NCBI GenBank assembly: GCA_037200445.1
Contig: JBBCGH010000001.1
Location: forward strand, 3,658,001 to 3,722,000
Length of the DNA: 64,000 bases
Source of the DNA: Alphaproteobacteria bacterium
GTDB taxonomy: Bacteria > Pseudomonadota > Alphaproteobacteria > Rhizobiales > Xanthobacteraceae
Direction: 5' to 3'
This document shows, one piece after another, positions 8,130 through 15,369 of this stretch. Under the pieces are notes generated by a model. That model was not told the DNA's origin. It saw nothing but the letters and a program-made list of their open reading frames with translations, and made no database searches. The translations under genes were made by a program, and so were the position numbers. Each line of letters starts with the position of its first letter. Position 1 is the stretch's first letter.

Positions 8130-9252
8130 ATGAGCGAGCCTGCCTCGCCTTCGTTCAACACGGTGACGGTCGGCGATCCGGCGCCGTGGTTTCGCCAGCG
8201 CAGCCCGGCCAATCCGAGCTACATCTTCGATCTCGCGGCGGGACGCTACATCCTGCTCTGCTTCTTCGGCAGCGCGGGCGACGCGGCAGGGCGCGCCGCG
8301 ATCGACGCCGTTCTGGCGCAGGGCGAGCGGTTCGACGACCGGCGTCTCGCCTTCTTCGGGGTGAGCACCGACCCCCGCCGACGAGCAGGAGCAGCGCGTC
8401 GCGGAGCGCATCCCCGGCATCCGCTATTTCTGGGATTTCGACCGCAGCGTCAGCCGCACCTATGGGGCGAGCCCGCAAGACGACGGCGAGATCTATCGCC
8501 GCATCTGGTTTCTGCTCGATCCGACGCTCCGCGTCATCACGGCCATTCCGTTTGCGTCCGACGGCAGCGATCGCGCAAAGGTGTTCGCGCTGCTCGACAG
8601 GCTGCCGCCCCCTGCCCTCTACGCGGGCTTCGAGGTTCAGGCGCCGGTGCTGATCTTGCCCAGCGTGTTCGAGCGGGGCCTGTGCGGCAAGCTGATCGAG
8701 CTCTACGAACAGCATGGCGGCGAGGAATCGGGCTTCATGCGCGAAGTCGGCGGCAAGACCGTGCTGCGCACCGATCCATCGCACAAGCGGCGCAAGGATT
8801 ACATGATCACCGACCAGCAGCTCATCCGGCAGCTGCAGCTGCGCATACGGCGGCGCGTCGTGCCGGAAATCCGGAAAGTGCACCAATTCAATGCGACGCG
8901 CATGGAGCGATATATCGTCTCCTGCTACGCGGCCGAGGACGGCGGGCACTTCCACCCGCACCGCGACAACACCACCAGGGGGACGGCACACCGCCGGTTC
9001 GCCGTGTCGATCAATCTCAACGACGATTTCGAGGGCGGGCAGATCAGCTTTCCCGAATATGGCCCGCGCAGCTTCAAGATGCCGACCGGCGGCGCGGTCG
9101 TATTCTCCTGCTCGCTCATGCATGGCGTCTCGACAGTGACCAGGGGCCGCCGCTACGCGTTCCTGCCGTTCCTCTACGACGAGGAGGCAGCAAAAATCCG
9201 CGAGGCCAACAGCGTGCATCTCGAGGACGGCGCGCCAGCGTATACGGCGTGA
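8130..9252 (+). pseudogene. Peroxiredoxin-like / 2OG-Fe(II) oxygenase fusion, frameshifted
   Basis: The first frame (8130 to about 8376) encodes a thioredoxin-fold start (VGDPAPWF, YILLCFFGSAGDA, FFGVSTDP). The rest of the protein continues in another frame from about 8377 to 9252 (PADEQEQRVAERIPGIRYFW onward). Removing one C from the C5 run at 8372-8376 joins them into one protein of about 373 residues. The C-terminal half is a prolyl-4-hydroxylase-type dioxygenase: HPHRD gives the HxD pair, and HGVSTVTRGRR gives the distal His and the 2OG-binding Arg. The peroxiredoxin half lacks an obvious peroxidatic Cys (SAGDA replaces the usual PxxxTxxC). Substrate unknown. The indel may be a real mutation or a sequencing error. 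The gene begins 10 bases after purF. Confidence 0.75.
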
Positions 9253-9265
9253 GCCCCTCGCGTTG

Positions 9266-9417
9266 GTCATCCCGGAAGCGCACTGCGCTGTCCGGGATCC
9301 ATACCCACAAGCCTTTCATGACCGCACCGTTCGTGGTTATGGATTCCGGGCTCCCGTGCCATAGCGCGTCGAAGACGCGCGTCAACGCGCTTATGGCACG
9401 GTCCCCGGAATGACGGA
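9266..9417. repeat. Composite palindromic intergenic repeat
   Basis: The spacer between the oxygenase and the SDR gene begins GGTCATCCCGG and ends CCCCGGAATGACGG, so its outer ends are inverted copies. Inside are smaller hairpins: CCCGGAAGCGCA against TGCGCTGTCCGGG at the left, and CGTGCCATAGCGCG against CGCGCTTATGGCACG towards the right. This has the look of the REP-like family scattered in Bradyrhizobium-type genomes; a shorter relative sits at 37459-37494. No coding potential was judged real here. Confidence 0.65.
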
Positions 9418-9423
9418 GTAAAT

Positions 9424-10164
9424 ATGCCTCTTCCACTTTCAAACCGCATCGCGCTGGTCACCGGCGCATCGCGCGGCATCGGCCACGCGACCGCGCTGGC
9501 GCTCGCCAAAGCCGGCGCGCACGTGGTGGCGATCGCGCGCACGGTCGGCGGGCTCGAGGAGCTCGACGATGCGATCAAGGCCGCCGGCGGCTCGGCGACG
9601 CTCGTCCCGCTCGACCTGACAGACTACAACGGCATCGACCGGCTGGGACTGACCCTCAACAAGCGCTACGGCAGGCTCGACGTGCTGGTCGCGAACGCGG
9701 GCCTGCTCGGTGCGCTCTCGCCGATGAGCCATGTCGAGCCGAAGGTGTTCGAGAGCGTAATGGCGGTGAACGTCACGGCCAACTACCGGCTGATCCGCTC
9801 GTTCGATTCGCTGCTGCAGACGTCCGACGCCGGGCGCGCCGTGTTCCTCACCTCGGGGGCCGCGTGGACGCCGATGGCCTATTGGGGCCCCTACGCGGTG
9901 TCGAAAGCCGCGGTCGAGCTGATGGCGCGCATCTACGCGGCCGAGACCGCGACCACCAACCTGCGCGTGAACATCTTCAATCCCGGCCCGATCCGCACCC
10001 GCATGCGCGCGACCGCGATGCCGGGCGAAGACCCGTCGACGCTCGACACGCCGGAGAATTGCGCCGCGAAAATCATCGACCTGTGCCTGCCGGGCTACAC
10101 CGAAACCGGCAGGCTCTACAGTTATCGCGTCAAAAAGTTCCTGAGCTGGACACCGCCAAGCTAA
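9424..10164 (+). CDS. SDR family NAD(P)-dependent oxidoreductase
   Basis: Short-chain dehydrogenase of 246 residues, substrate unknown. The Rossmann motif TGASRGIG is at 13-20, ANAG near 90, and the catalytic Ser and YxxxK (TSGAAW, then YAVSK) near 140-162, so the active site looks intact. The C-terminus is distinctive: PGEDPSTLDTPENCA and then ETGRLYSYR-KFLSWTPPS. This exact tail style recurs as a degraded fragment at 14906-15046. In relatives this gene commonly follows purF. The ATG at 9424 directly follows the palindromic repeat, with GGAGTA as a weak ribosome site. Confidence 0.9.
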   Translation: MPLPLSNRIALVTGASRGIGHATALALAKAGAHVVAIARTVGGLEELDDAIKAAGGSATLVPLDLTDYNGIDRLGLTLNKRYGRLDVLVANAGLLGALSPMSHVEPKVFESVMAVNVTANYRLIRSFDSLLQTSDAGRAVFLTSGAAWTPMAYWGPYAVSKAAVELMARIYAAETATTNLRVNIFNPGPIRTRMRATAMPGEDPSTLDTPENCAAKIIDLCLPGYTETGRLYSYRVKKFLSWTPPS

Positions 10165-10321
10165 GGACTGGTTCGCCGGTCTGGCGATATCTCGATTTCG
10201 GGCACGCGGCCGGAACCCGGCGCAAGAAGTGCCTCGTGGACTTGGCCCCCCGCGTAGCCTAGGGTGAGCACGCCAACTGGGGGCCTTAGGCCTGTCACCG
10301 CCGCGTACCACGAACGTCCTG

Positions 10322-11912
10322 ATGGTGTACCCGCGTTTTGCGACGGGGGCGTTCTGGAATTTTCAGCCGGCCTGCGAGCTGTTCGGCGCGCGCTACCCCA
10401 CTGCTCCGCTGGGTATGATCACGATAGCCGCGATGCTGCCGGCGAACTGGACCGTGCGCCTGCTTGACCGCAACACGGCCGAATTGAAGGACGAGGATCT
10501 CGACTGGGCCGACCTGGTGATGACCGGCGGCATGATTCCGCAGCATCTCGACGCGGTTGAGATCATCGAGATGTGCCATGCGCGCGGCAAACCAATCGCG
10601 AATCGGGGGCCCTGGTGTCACCTCGGTGCCATACGCATTCACGCAGGCGAATTTTCAGATTCTGGGCGAAGCGGAAGCGGTCATTGACGAGTTTGTCGCC
10701 GCGTTTGAATCGGGCGCACGCGAGGGCATATTCGAGGCACCCAAATTCACCATCGACGTCACCAAGACGCCGATCCCGCGTTTCGACCTACTCAAGTTCG
10801 ACGACTACCTTTATGTCGGCGTGCAGTTCTCGCGCGGCTGTCCGTTCACCTGCGAGTTCTGCGACATCATCGAACTCTACGGCCGCGTGCCACGCACCAA
10901 GACCACGCCGCAGATGCTCGCCGAGCTCGACCGGCTCTACGAGCTTGGCTATCGCGGGCATGTCGACTTCGTCGACGACAACCTGATCGGCAACAAGAAG
11001 GCCGTGAAAGCCTTCCTTCCCGACCTGAGGAAATGGCTCGAGCAGCACGACTACCCCTTCGAGTTCACCACCGAAGCCTCGATCAATCTGTCCGACGATC
11101 CCGAACTGCTGCGGCTGATGAACGAGGCGAACTTTGTCGGCGTGTTCGTCGGCATCGAGAGCCCCGATCCCGAAACGCTGCGGCAAATGAAGAAGAAGCA
11201 GAACACGCGCCGCAGCATTCCGGAGAGCATTCACAAGATCTACGAAGCCGGGATGTTCGTGACGGCTGGTTTCATCGTCGGATTCGATAATGAAAAGGGC
11301 CGCATTGCCGACGCGATGGTTGAGCTGATCGAGGATTCGGCGATACCGGTTGCGATGGTCGGCCTGCTCTACGCGCTGCCAAATACCCAGTTGACGCGCC
11401 GGCTGACCCAGGAAGGCCGGCTGCATCCGGTTCCTAACGCGGCGCCGAAGGAGGACCAGTGCACGCACGGGCTCAACTTCGACACCAAACGCCCGCGCCG
11501 CGACATTCTGCGCGACTATCGCGACGTGCTGGAAAAGGTCTACGACCCGCACGCCTATGCGGGACGGCTCAATCGGTTGATCGAGATGCTCAACAATAGG
11601 GACCGCGCGCACCAGATGAAGGGCGCGGACTCGCGCCGCCGCGCCGGCGCCGGCAACATGGAGCTGGTGCAGCGCATGGTGGCGAAGCTGCCCGAGCCCA
11701 AGCGCATCTTCTGGGAGGCGTTCACCAATTGCGTCGCAACCAACCCGAAGTCGGTGCGCTACATCGTGCTGTTGCTTGCATTCTACATGCACCTCGGGCC
11801 GTTTTCGCGGTACGTCATCGAGCGCATCGATGGGATGATCGCGGACCTCGACGAGGTGCCGCGGCCGCACGTCATCGCCCGCGCTGCCGAGCAGCCGGCC
11901 CTGCTGAACTGA
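10322..11912 (+). pseudogene. B12-binding-type radical SAM protein, frameshifted
   Basis: The N-terminal part (10322 to about 10600) resembles the cobalamin-binding Rossmann domain of B12-dependent radical SAM enzymes (LMVYPRFATGAFW, ARYPTAPLGMITIAAMLP, LLDRN). The radical SAM core follows in another frame up to 11912, with the 4Fe-4S motif C-x3-C-x2-C in RGCPFTCEFCD and then VDDNLIGN. Deleting one A in GCGAATCGGG at 10600-10602 restores the expected KPIAIGGPGVTS. The joined protein would be about 529 residues. The C-terminal DUF4070-like region (NFDTKRPRRDILRDY) suits this group. The substrate is unknown. The B12 domain is the inference here; the cluster motif is seen directly. Confidence 0.78.
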
Positions 11913-11954
11913 GCGCCGCCGCGCGACACGCCGTCCGGCACCGCCGGGACGCCG

Positions 11955-12155
11955 ATGGAGACAACCGTGCTGAAGATCGCAATCGGCATCGTGATCGCAC
12001 TGGTTGCCTGGGTGCCGCTCAGCCTGTCCGACCCCAGAGACATCGCGTTCCAGGCCGGTCTTCTCGGCATTTTCGGCACTGTGGTCGGCGGCATTGTCGC
12101 ACTCGTCGGGTTGGTGCAGCTGGTACGCCGCGCCGTTGCGCGGCCACCGGTTTGA
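11955..12155 (+). CDS. Small two-helix membrane protein
   Basis: 66 residues with two hydrophobic helices (about 6-24 and 33-58) separated by a short polar turn (SDPRDIA), ending in a basic tail (RRAVARPPV). It starts 40 bases after the radical SAM gene on the same strand and may be co-transcribed with it. No family is recognised. Codon use and the strong hydrophobic pattern support a real gene, but no unambiguous ribosome site was found. Confidence 0.5.
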   Translation: METTVLKIAIGIVIALVAWVPLSLSDPRDIAFQAGLLGIFGTVVGGIVALVGLVQLVRRAVARPPV

Positions 12156-12566
12156 TCACGGCGAACTGCCCGGTGCGCCTCCGACCGCGAAGGTGTGATA
12201 CGTCGCGTACTTCTCACCGATGCGGCGCACCTCCACATAGGCCGGGTCGTTGCGCCAGGCTAAAAGCGCCTCCATGCTCGGATACATGTAGATGATCACG
12301 CGCTTCGGAGCCTCGCCGTCGACTGCGATCACCTGCGAACCGCTCGCCGCCGCGCCTCCGGCCGCGATCAAATGTCCGCCGTGCGCCTTGATGATCTCCC
12401 GGGCTTTCGGAAGGTATTCCCTGGCGTAGCCCTCGGGGTTGCTCACGTCGATCTGGCCGATGAGATAGGCCGGCGCCTTCCCTTGACCGTGGACTGCTTC
12501 ACTCCCGAGCGCGCCCAAGGCGATGCACGTCAACATGGCGAACCCGATCTTGTATCGAGCGATCAT
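12156..12566 (-). CDS. DUF1330 domain protein, exported
   Basis: 136 residues: an N-terminal signal peptide (MIARYKIGFAMLTCIALGALG, cleaved near VHGQG), then a DUF1330 ferredoxin-like fold (YLIGQIDVSNPEGYAREYLPKA, HGGHLIAAGG, RVIIYMYPSMEALLAWRNDPAY). The ATG at 12566 has an ideal GAGGAGG upstream, which decides against the longer in-frame start at 12623. Molecular function is unknown for the family. It is divergent from a LysR gene, the usual arrangement for a regulator and its target, and its stop abuts the small membrane gene end to end. Confidence 0.85.
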   Translation of the reverse strand: MIARYKIGFAMLTCIALGALGSEAVHGQGKAPAYLIGQIDVSNPEGYAREYLPKAREIIKAHGGHLIAAGGAAASGSQVIAVDGEAPKRVIIYMYPSMEALLAWRNDPAYVEVRRIGEKYATYHTFAVGGAPGSSP

Positions 12567-12625
12567 GCGATCCTCCTCTCGGTGCCCACTGGCATGCTCG
12601 GCGCAGAATGCCTTGCGGTCCAATA

Positions 12626-12648
12626 CATAAATTCTCTGCTTTCTTATG
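12626..12648. promoter_or_regulatory. Candidate LysR-type operator
   Basis: CATAA and TTATG form a perfect inverted repeat separated by 13 bases in the divergent spacer between the DUF1330 gene and the LysR gene, ending 20 bases before the LysR ATG. LysR-type boxes are interrupted dyads (T-N11-A cores) in exactly such spacers. The region is locally AT-rich. Binding is inferred, not shown. Confidence 0.45.
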
Positions 12649-12668
12649 CCGGAATGTTATAAGCGCGC

Positions 12669-13586
12669 ATGCATCTGCGGCAGGCGCGTACGTTCGTCAC
12701 CGTGGCGGAGCTCGGCACCGTCTCGAAGGCGGCGCTCCGCCTGCGGGTCGCCCAACCCGCCTTGTCACGTCAGATCATCGACCTCGAGGAGGAGCTCGGA
12801 CTCCAGCTATTCGATCGGGTCGGGCGCCGGCTTCTCCTGACCGGCGAGGGTGAGCAGCTGATCGCCGGGTGCCGCCTGCTGCTCAGCTGCGAGAGCGCCG
12901 TCAAAGAGCAGGCCCAATTGCTCCGGCACGGCGATACGGGCGTATTGAAGGTCGCCGGCTCGCCGCAACACATCGAAAGCGTGTTGTCGGGATTCCTGCA
13001 CGGTTACGCGCAGCGCTATCCCAAAGTCGAGGTCAAGATCAGCGAGGGAACGGGCAGCGAGATCCTGACGCTGCTCGAGCGCGGTGAGGTGCATCTCGGC
13101 CAAAACCTGCTGCACGCCGTCAAGCTCGACGAGCGCCAATTCGGCAGCCTTCCGCTTGGATCGGTCGAACTGCTGGCGGTTTGCCATCCCTCCCTTCCGC
13201 TCGCCTCCCGCCGTACGATCGAGGTTGCCCGGCTCGCCGAATTTCCGCTGCTGCTGCTGGACGGCGGGTTCGGCTTCCGCCGCGCTTTCGATGCGGCGAG
13301 CCGGATGGCCGGCCTGAAGCCGGCGATCAAATTCGAGAGCCGCAACCCGCACACCTTGCTGGCGCTTGCCGAGGCGGGACATGGCGTGGCCGTCGTTCCC
13401 TCGCAATTGCAGTGCCACCGCTACCGATTGAAGATCGTCGGTCTCACGTATCGAGGCCGCACTCTGCGCGAACCGCTGACGATTTCGTGGGACAAGCGCC
13501 GTCCGCTCCCGCGCTTTGCGACCGACTATTGCGCAATGCTTGCCGCCTACATGCGCAAGGCGCTCCCAATCAGCCGGCCAGCCTAG
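12669..13586 (+). CDS. LysR family transcriptional regulator
   Basis: 305 residues. The N-terminal winged helix (residues 1-60: RQARTFVTVAELGTVSKAA, LRVAQPALSRQIIDLEEELG, LFDRVGRR) is classic LysR. The rest is a periplasmic-binding-like effector domain (VLKVAGSPQHIESVLSGFL through AGHGVAVVPSQ). It likely controls the divergent DUF1330 gene and itself through the dyad at 12626-12648. The effector is unknown. Its 3' end overlaps the end of the convergent MFS gene by a few bases, or 17 if that gene's frameshift is corrected. Confidence 0.92.
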   Translation: MHLRQARTFVTVAELGTVSKAALRLRVAQPALSRQIIDLEEELGLQLFDRVGRRLLLTGEGEQLIAGCRLLLSCESAVKEQAQLLRHGDTGVLKVAGSPQHIESVLSGFLHGYAQRYPKVEVKISEGTGSEILTLLERGEVHLGQNLLHAVKLDERQFGSLPLGSVELLAVCHPSLPLASRRTIEVARLAEFPLLLLDGGFGFRRAFDAASRMAGLKPAIKFESRNPHTLLALAEAGHGVAVVPSQLQCHRYRLKIVGLTYRGRTLREPLTISWDKRRPLPRFATDYCAMLAAYMRKALPISRPA

Positions 13587-14836
13587 CCGAAGGGCGCGTC
13601 ACCCGCCACGCGATCGCGCACGCGGCGAGCAGCAGTACCCCCCGCCAGCGCAAACGGCGTGCCCGGCAGGCTCAGCCCAAGTTCCGGCCTGATCGCCCAG
13701 GCAAACGACAGCGAGAACAGCCCGGGACCGATCATGCTCGAAATGCCCTGGACACTCGCGTTTGCGCCCTGAAGCTGGCCCTGCGCGTCGGCGCCGACGC
13801 GTCGGCTCATCAGCGCGACCGAGGCCGGGTTGGCGATGCCCCACAGCGCCTGAAACGGGATGCCGGCGAGGAATATGAGGCCCGTCGGCGCCGCGGCGTA
13901 AATGAAAAATCCGAGCGCGCCGGACAGAAGCCCACCCATCAGCGCCCTGCGCTCACCGAAGCGCTTGATCGACGGCCCGATCAGCGCGCCCTGCACCACC
14001 ATCGAGCAGATGCCCACGACCGCCAGCAGGAAGCCGACCGCCCGCTCGTCCCAGCCGTATTTGTAATTGAGGTAGAGCACCGAGACGATCGGCAACACCG
14101 CGTGCGCCAGCATGGACAGGAAGTTGACGCCCGCGAGCCCGGTGAGCACACGATGCGAGCGCAAGAGCCTGAGCGCGCCGATCGGGTTCGCGCGCCGCCA
14201 CGAGAACGGCATGCGCTTATCTTGCGGCAGCGACTCCGGCAGGATCAGCCAGCCGTAAAGGAAGTTGGCAAGGCCGAGGCCCGCGGCGATCCAGAACGGC
14301 AGCCGCGGATCGATGCTGCCCGCAAGTCCGCCGATCGCCGGTCCGAGAATGAAGCCCGCGCCGAACGCGACGCCGAGAATGCCGAAGCGCGCGGCGCGCT
14401 GCTCGGCCGGGGTCACGTCCGCGATGTAGGCAAACCCGGTCGCAAAGCTTGCAGCCGTGATGCCGGAGATGATGCGTCCGAGGAACAGCCACGCGAGCGA
14501 GGGGGCGAGCGCCATCAGGATGTAATCGAGCGCAAGCCCGAGGCACGAGATGAGGATCACCGGGCGGCGGCCGTAGCGGTCCGAGAGCCCGCCGAGCACC
14601 GGCGAGAACAGGAACTGCATCAGCGCCCAGGCGGTGCCGAACAGTCCGAGCACCTCGGCGCCGGCAGCGGTGTCGCCGGCCATGAAGCCGACGATCAGGC
14701 CGGGCAGCACTGGGATGATGATGCCGAGCGCCAGCATGTCGAGCAGCACGGTGACGAAGATGAATGCGAAGGCGGCGCGGCCGGGCTGCGCGGCTGGCGG
14801 TGCAGCGCGCGGCACCTCGGGCGCGGCCTCGTTCAT
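13583..14836 (-). CDS. MFS transporter, TetA-like, with shifted C-terminal tail
   Basis: Major facilitator of about 417 residues with 12 predicted helices and motif A GLSDRYGRRPVILIS near residue 80, plus GLDRT-like motifs typical of TetA/class-G drug exporters (VTPAEQRAARFG, GPAIGGLAG). The last helix ends abruptly: ...FALAGG is followed by TAARRVRDRV. Dropping one C from the C6 run at 13640-13645 instead gives ALAGVLLLAACAIAWRVTR, a normal hydrophobic helix ending at about 13570. I take the ATG at 14836. The in-frame upstream stretch to 15004 is not N-terminal protein but the antisense side of the der/SDR scar. Confidence 0.85.
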   Translation of the reverse strand: MNEAAPEVPRAAPPAAQPGRAAFAFIFVTVLLDMLALGIIIPVLPGLIVGFMAGDTAAGAEVLGLFGTAWALMQFLFSPVLGGLSDRYGRRPVILISCLGLALDYILMALAPSLAWLFLGRIISGITAASFATGFAYIADVTPAEQRAARFGILGVAFGAGFILGPAIGGLAGSIDPRLPFWIAAGLGLANFLYGWLILPESLPQDKRMPFSWRRANPIGALRLLRSHRVLTGLAGVNFLSMLAHAVLPIVSVLYLNYKYGWDERAVGFLLAVVGICSMVVQGALIGPSIKRFGERRALMGGLLSGALGFFIYAAAPTGLIFLAGIPFQALWGIANPASVALMSRRVGADAQGQLQGANASVQGISSMIGPGLFSLSFAWAIRPELGLSLPGTPFALAGGTAARRVRDRVAGDAPFG

Positions 14837-14865
14837 CGCTGCTTGCTCATTCCTGCCCGCGCAAG

Positions 14866-15046
14866 GGTGGGCCTTCTCGCGCAAGGTAACGCGGATCGGC
14901 GTGCCCGGCGAGGACCCGATGACACTCGACGTTCCGGAAAACGTCGCTGAAAGCTCCTCGATCTTTGCCCGCCGGGGGTGCTCCGAGACTGGCACGCTGT
15001 ACAACTATCGCGGCAGGACATTCCTCAATTGGACACCGCCGAACCA
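14866..15046. other. Scar joining der 3' tail to SDR 3' tail
   Basis: Just upstream of the MFS start, the minus strand reads [18 protein letters not shown], nearly the C-terminus of Der ([18 protein letters not shown] at 18490-18560). From about 14906 the plus strand reads PGEDPMTLDVPENVA, then ETGTLYNYRGRTFLNWTPP: 46 residues aligned without a gap to the C-terminus of the SDR at 9424-10164. The join falls on a stretch (TGCCSGGC) that is TGCCGGGC in both intact genes, in the same plus-strand orientation. Neither fragment is a functional gene. The simplest reading is the junction of an old tandem duplication between these two sites. Confidence 0.75.
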
Positions 15047-15136
15047 GGCCCCGCGTACTCATAGATCCGCGCGGCCTGATTTGCTCCTTCACGTCCGCTA
15101 TTCCCCGGACAGCGGCGGGAAAACGAACATTGCGCC

Positions 15137-15164
15137 ATGTCCGCTATGGGCCAATACCAGACAT
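15137..15164. repeat. Imperfect 28-base palindrome (ATGTC...GACAT)
   Basis: A dyad centred on GGCC with ATGTC and GACAT ends; 11 of 14 arm positions match. It lies in the otherwise empty stretch 15047-15369 between the scar and the STAND ATPase gene. The AGCGGAC/GTCCGC style resembles intergenic palindromes common in this group of genomes. I see no other feature in that stretch apart from a 14-codon ORF (ATGATGCGT at 15333) that overlaps the ATPase start and could couple its translation. Confidence 0.45.
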
Positions 15165-15369
15165 TCGGCTCTTTCAGCCGCTTGCCCGCGACTGATCGGC
15201 CTTGTCGATATTATCAACAGCTCCGAGTATTCCGATGCGGGCGGAGGCCGGACTTGCGCCGGGAATGGAGCGAGAAGTGGCCCTGTGCTAGCTTCAGCGC
15301 GCAAATGGCTCGGCTTCGGAGTCTCGGGGACGATGATGCGTAGATCGGTTACTTGCCTCCTCGGCGAGG

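Noticed and set aside
8370-8380. Programmed frameshifting in the oxygenase gene
   Set aside because: There is no slippery heptamer, stimulatory structure or ribosome-site-like sequence at a useful distance; a simple indel is more likely.
9266-9417. CRISPR-like or phage att interpretation of the palindromic spacer
   Set aside because: There are no regularly spaced direct repeats and no mobile gene nearby; it is a nested palindrome.
14837-15004. N-terminal extension of the MFS protein up to 15004
   Set aside because: The extra residues are the Der-like tail and the antisense of the SDR fragment; the hydrophobic transporter start follows the ATG at 14836.
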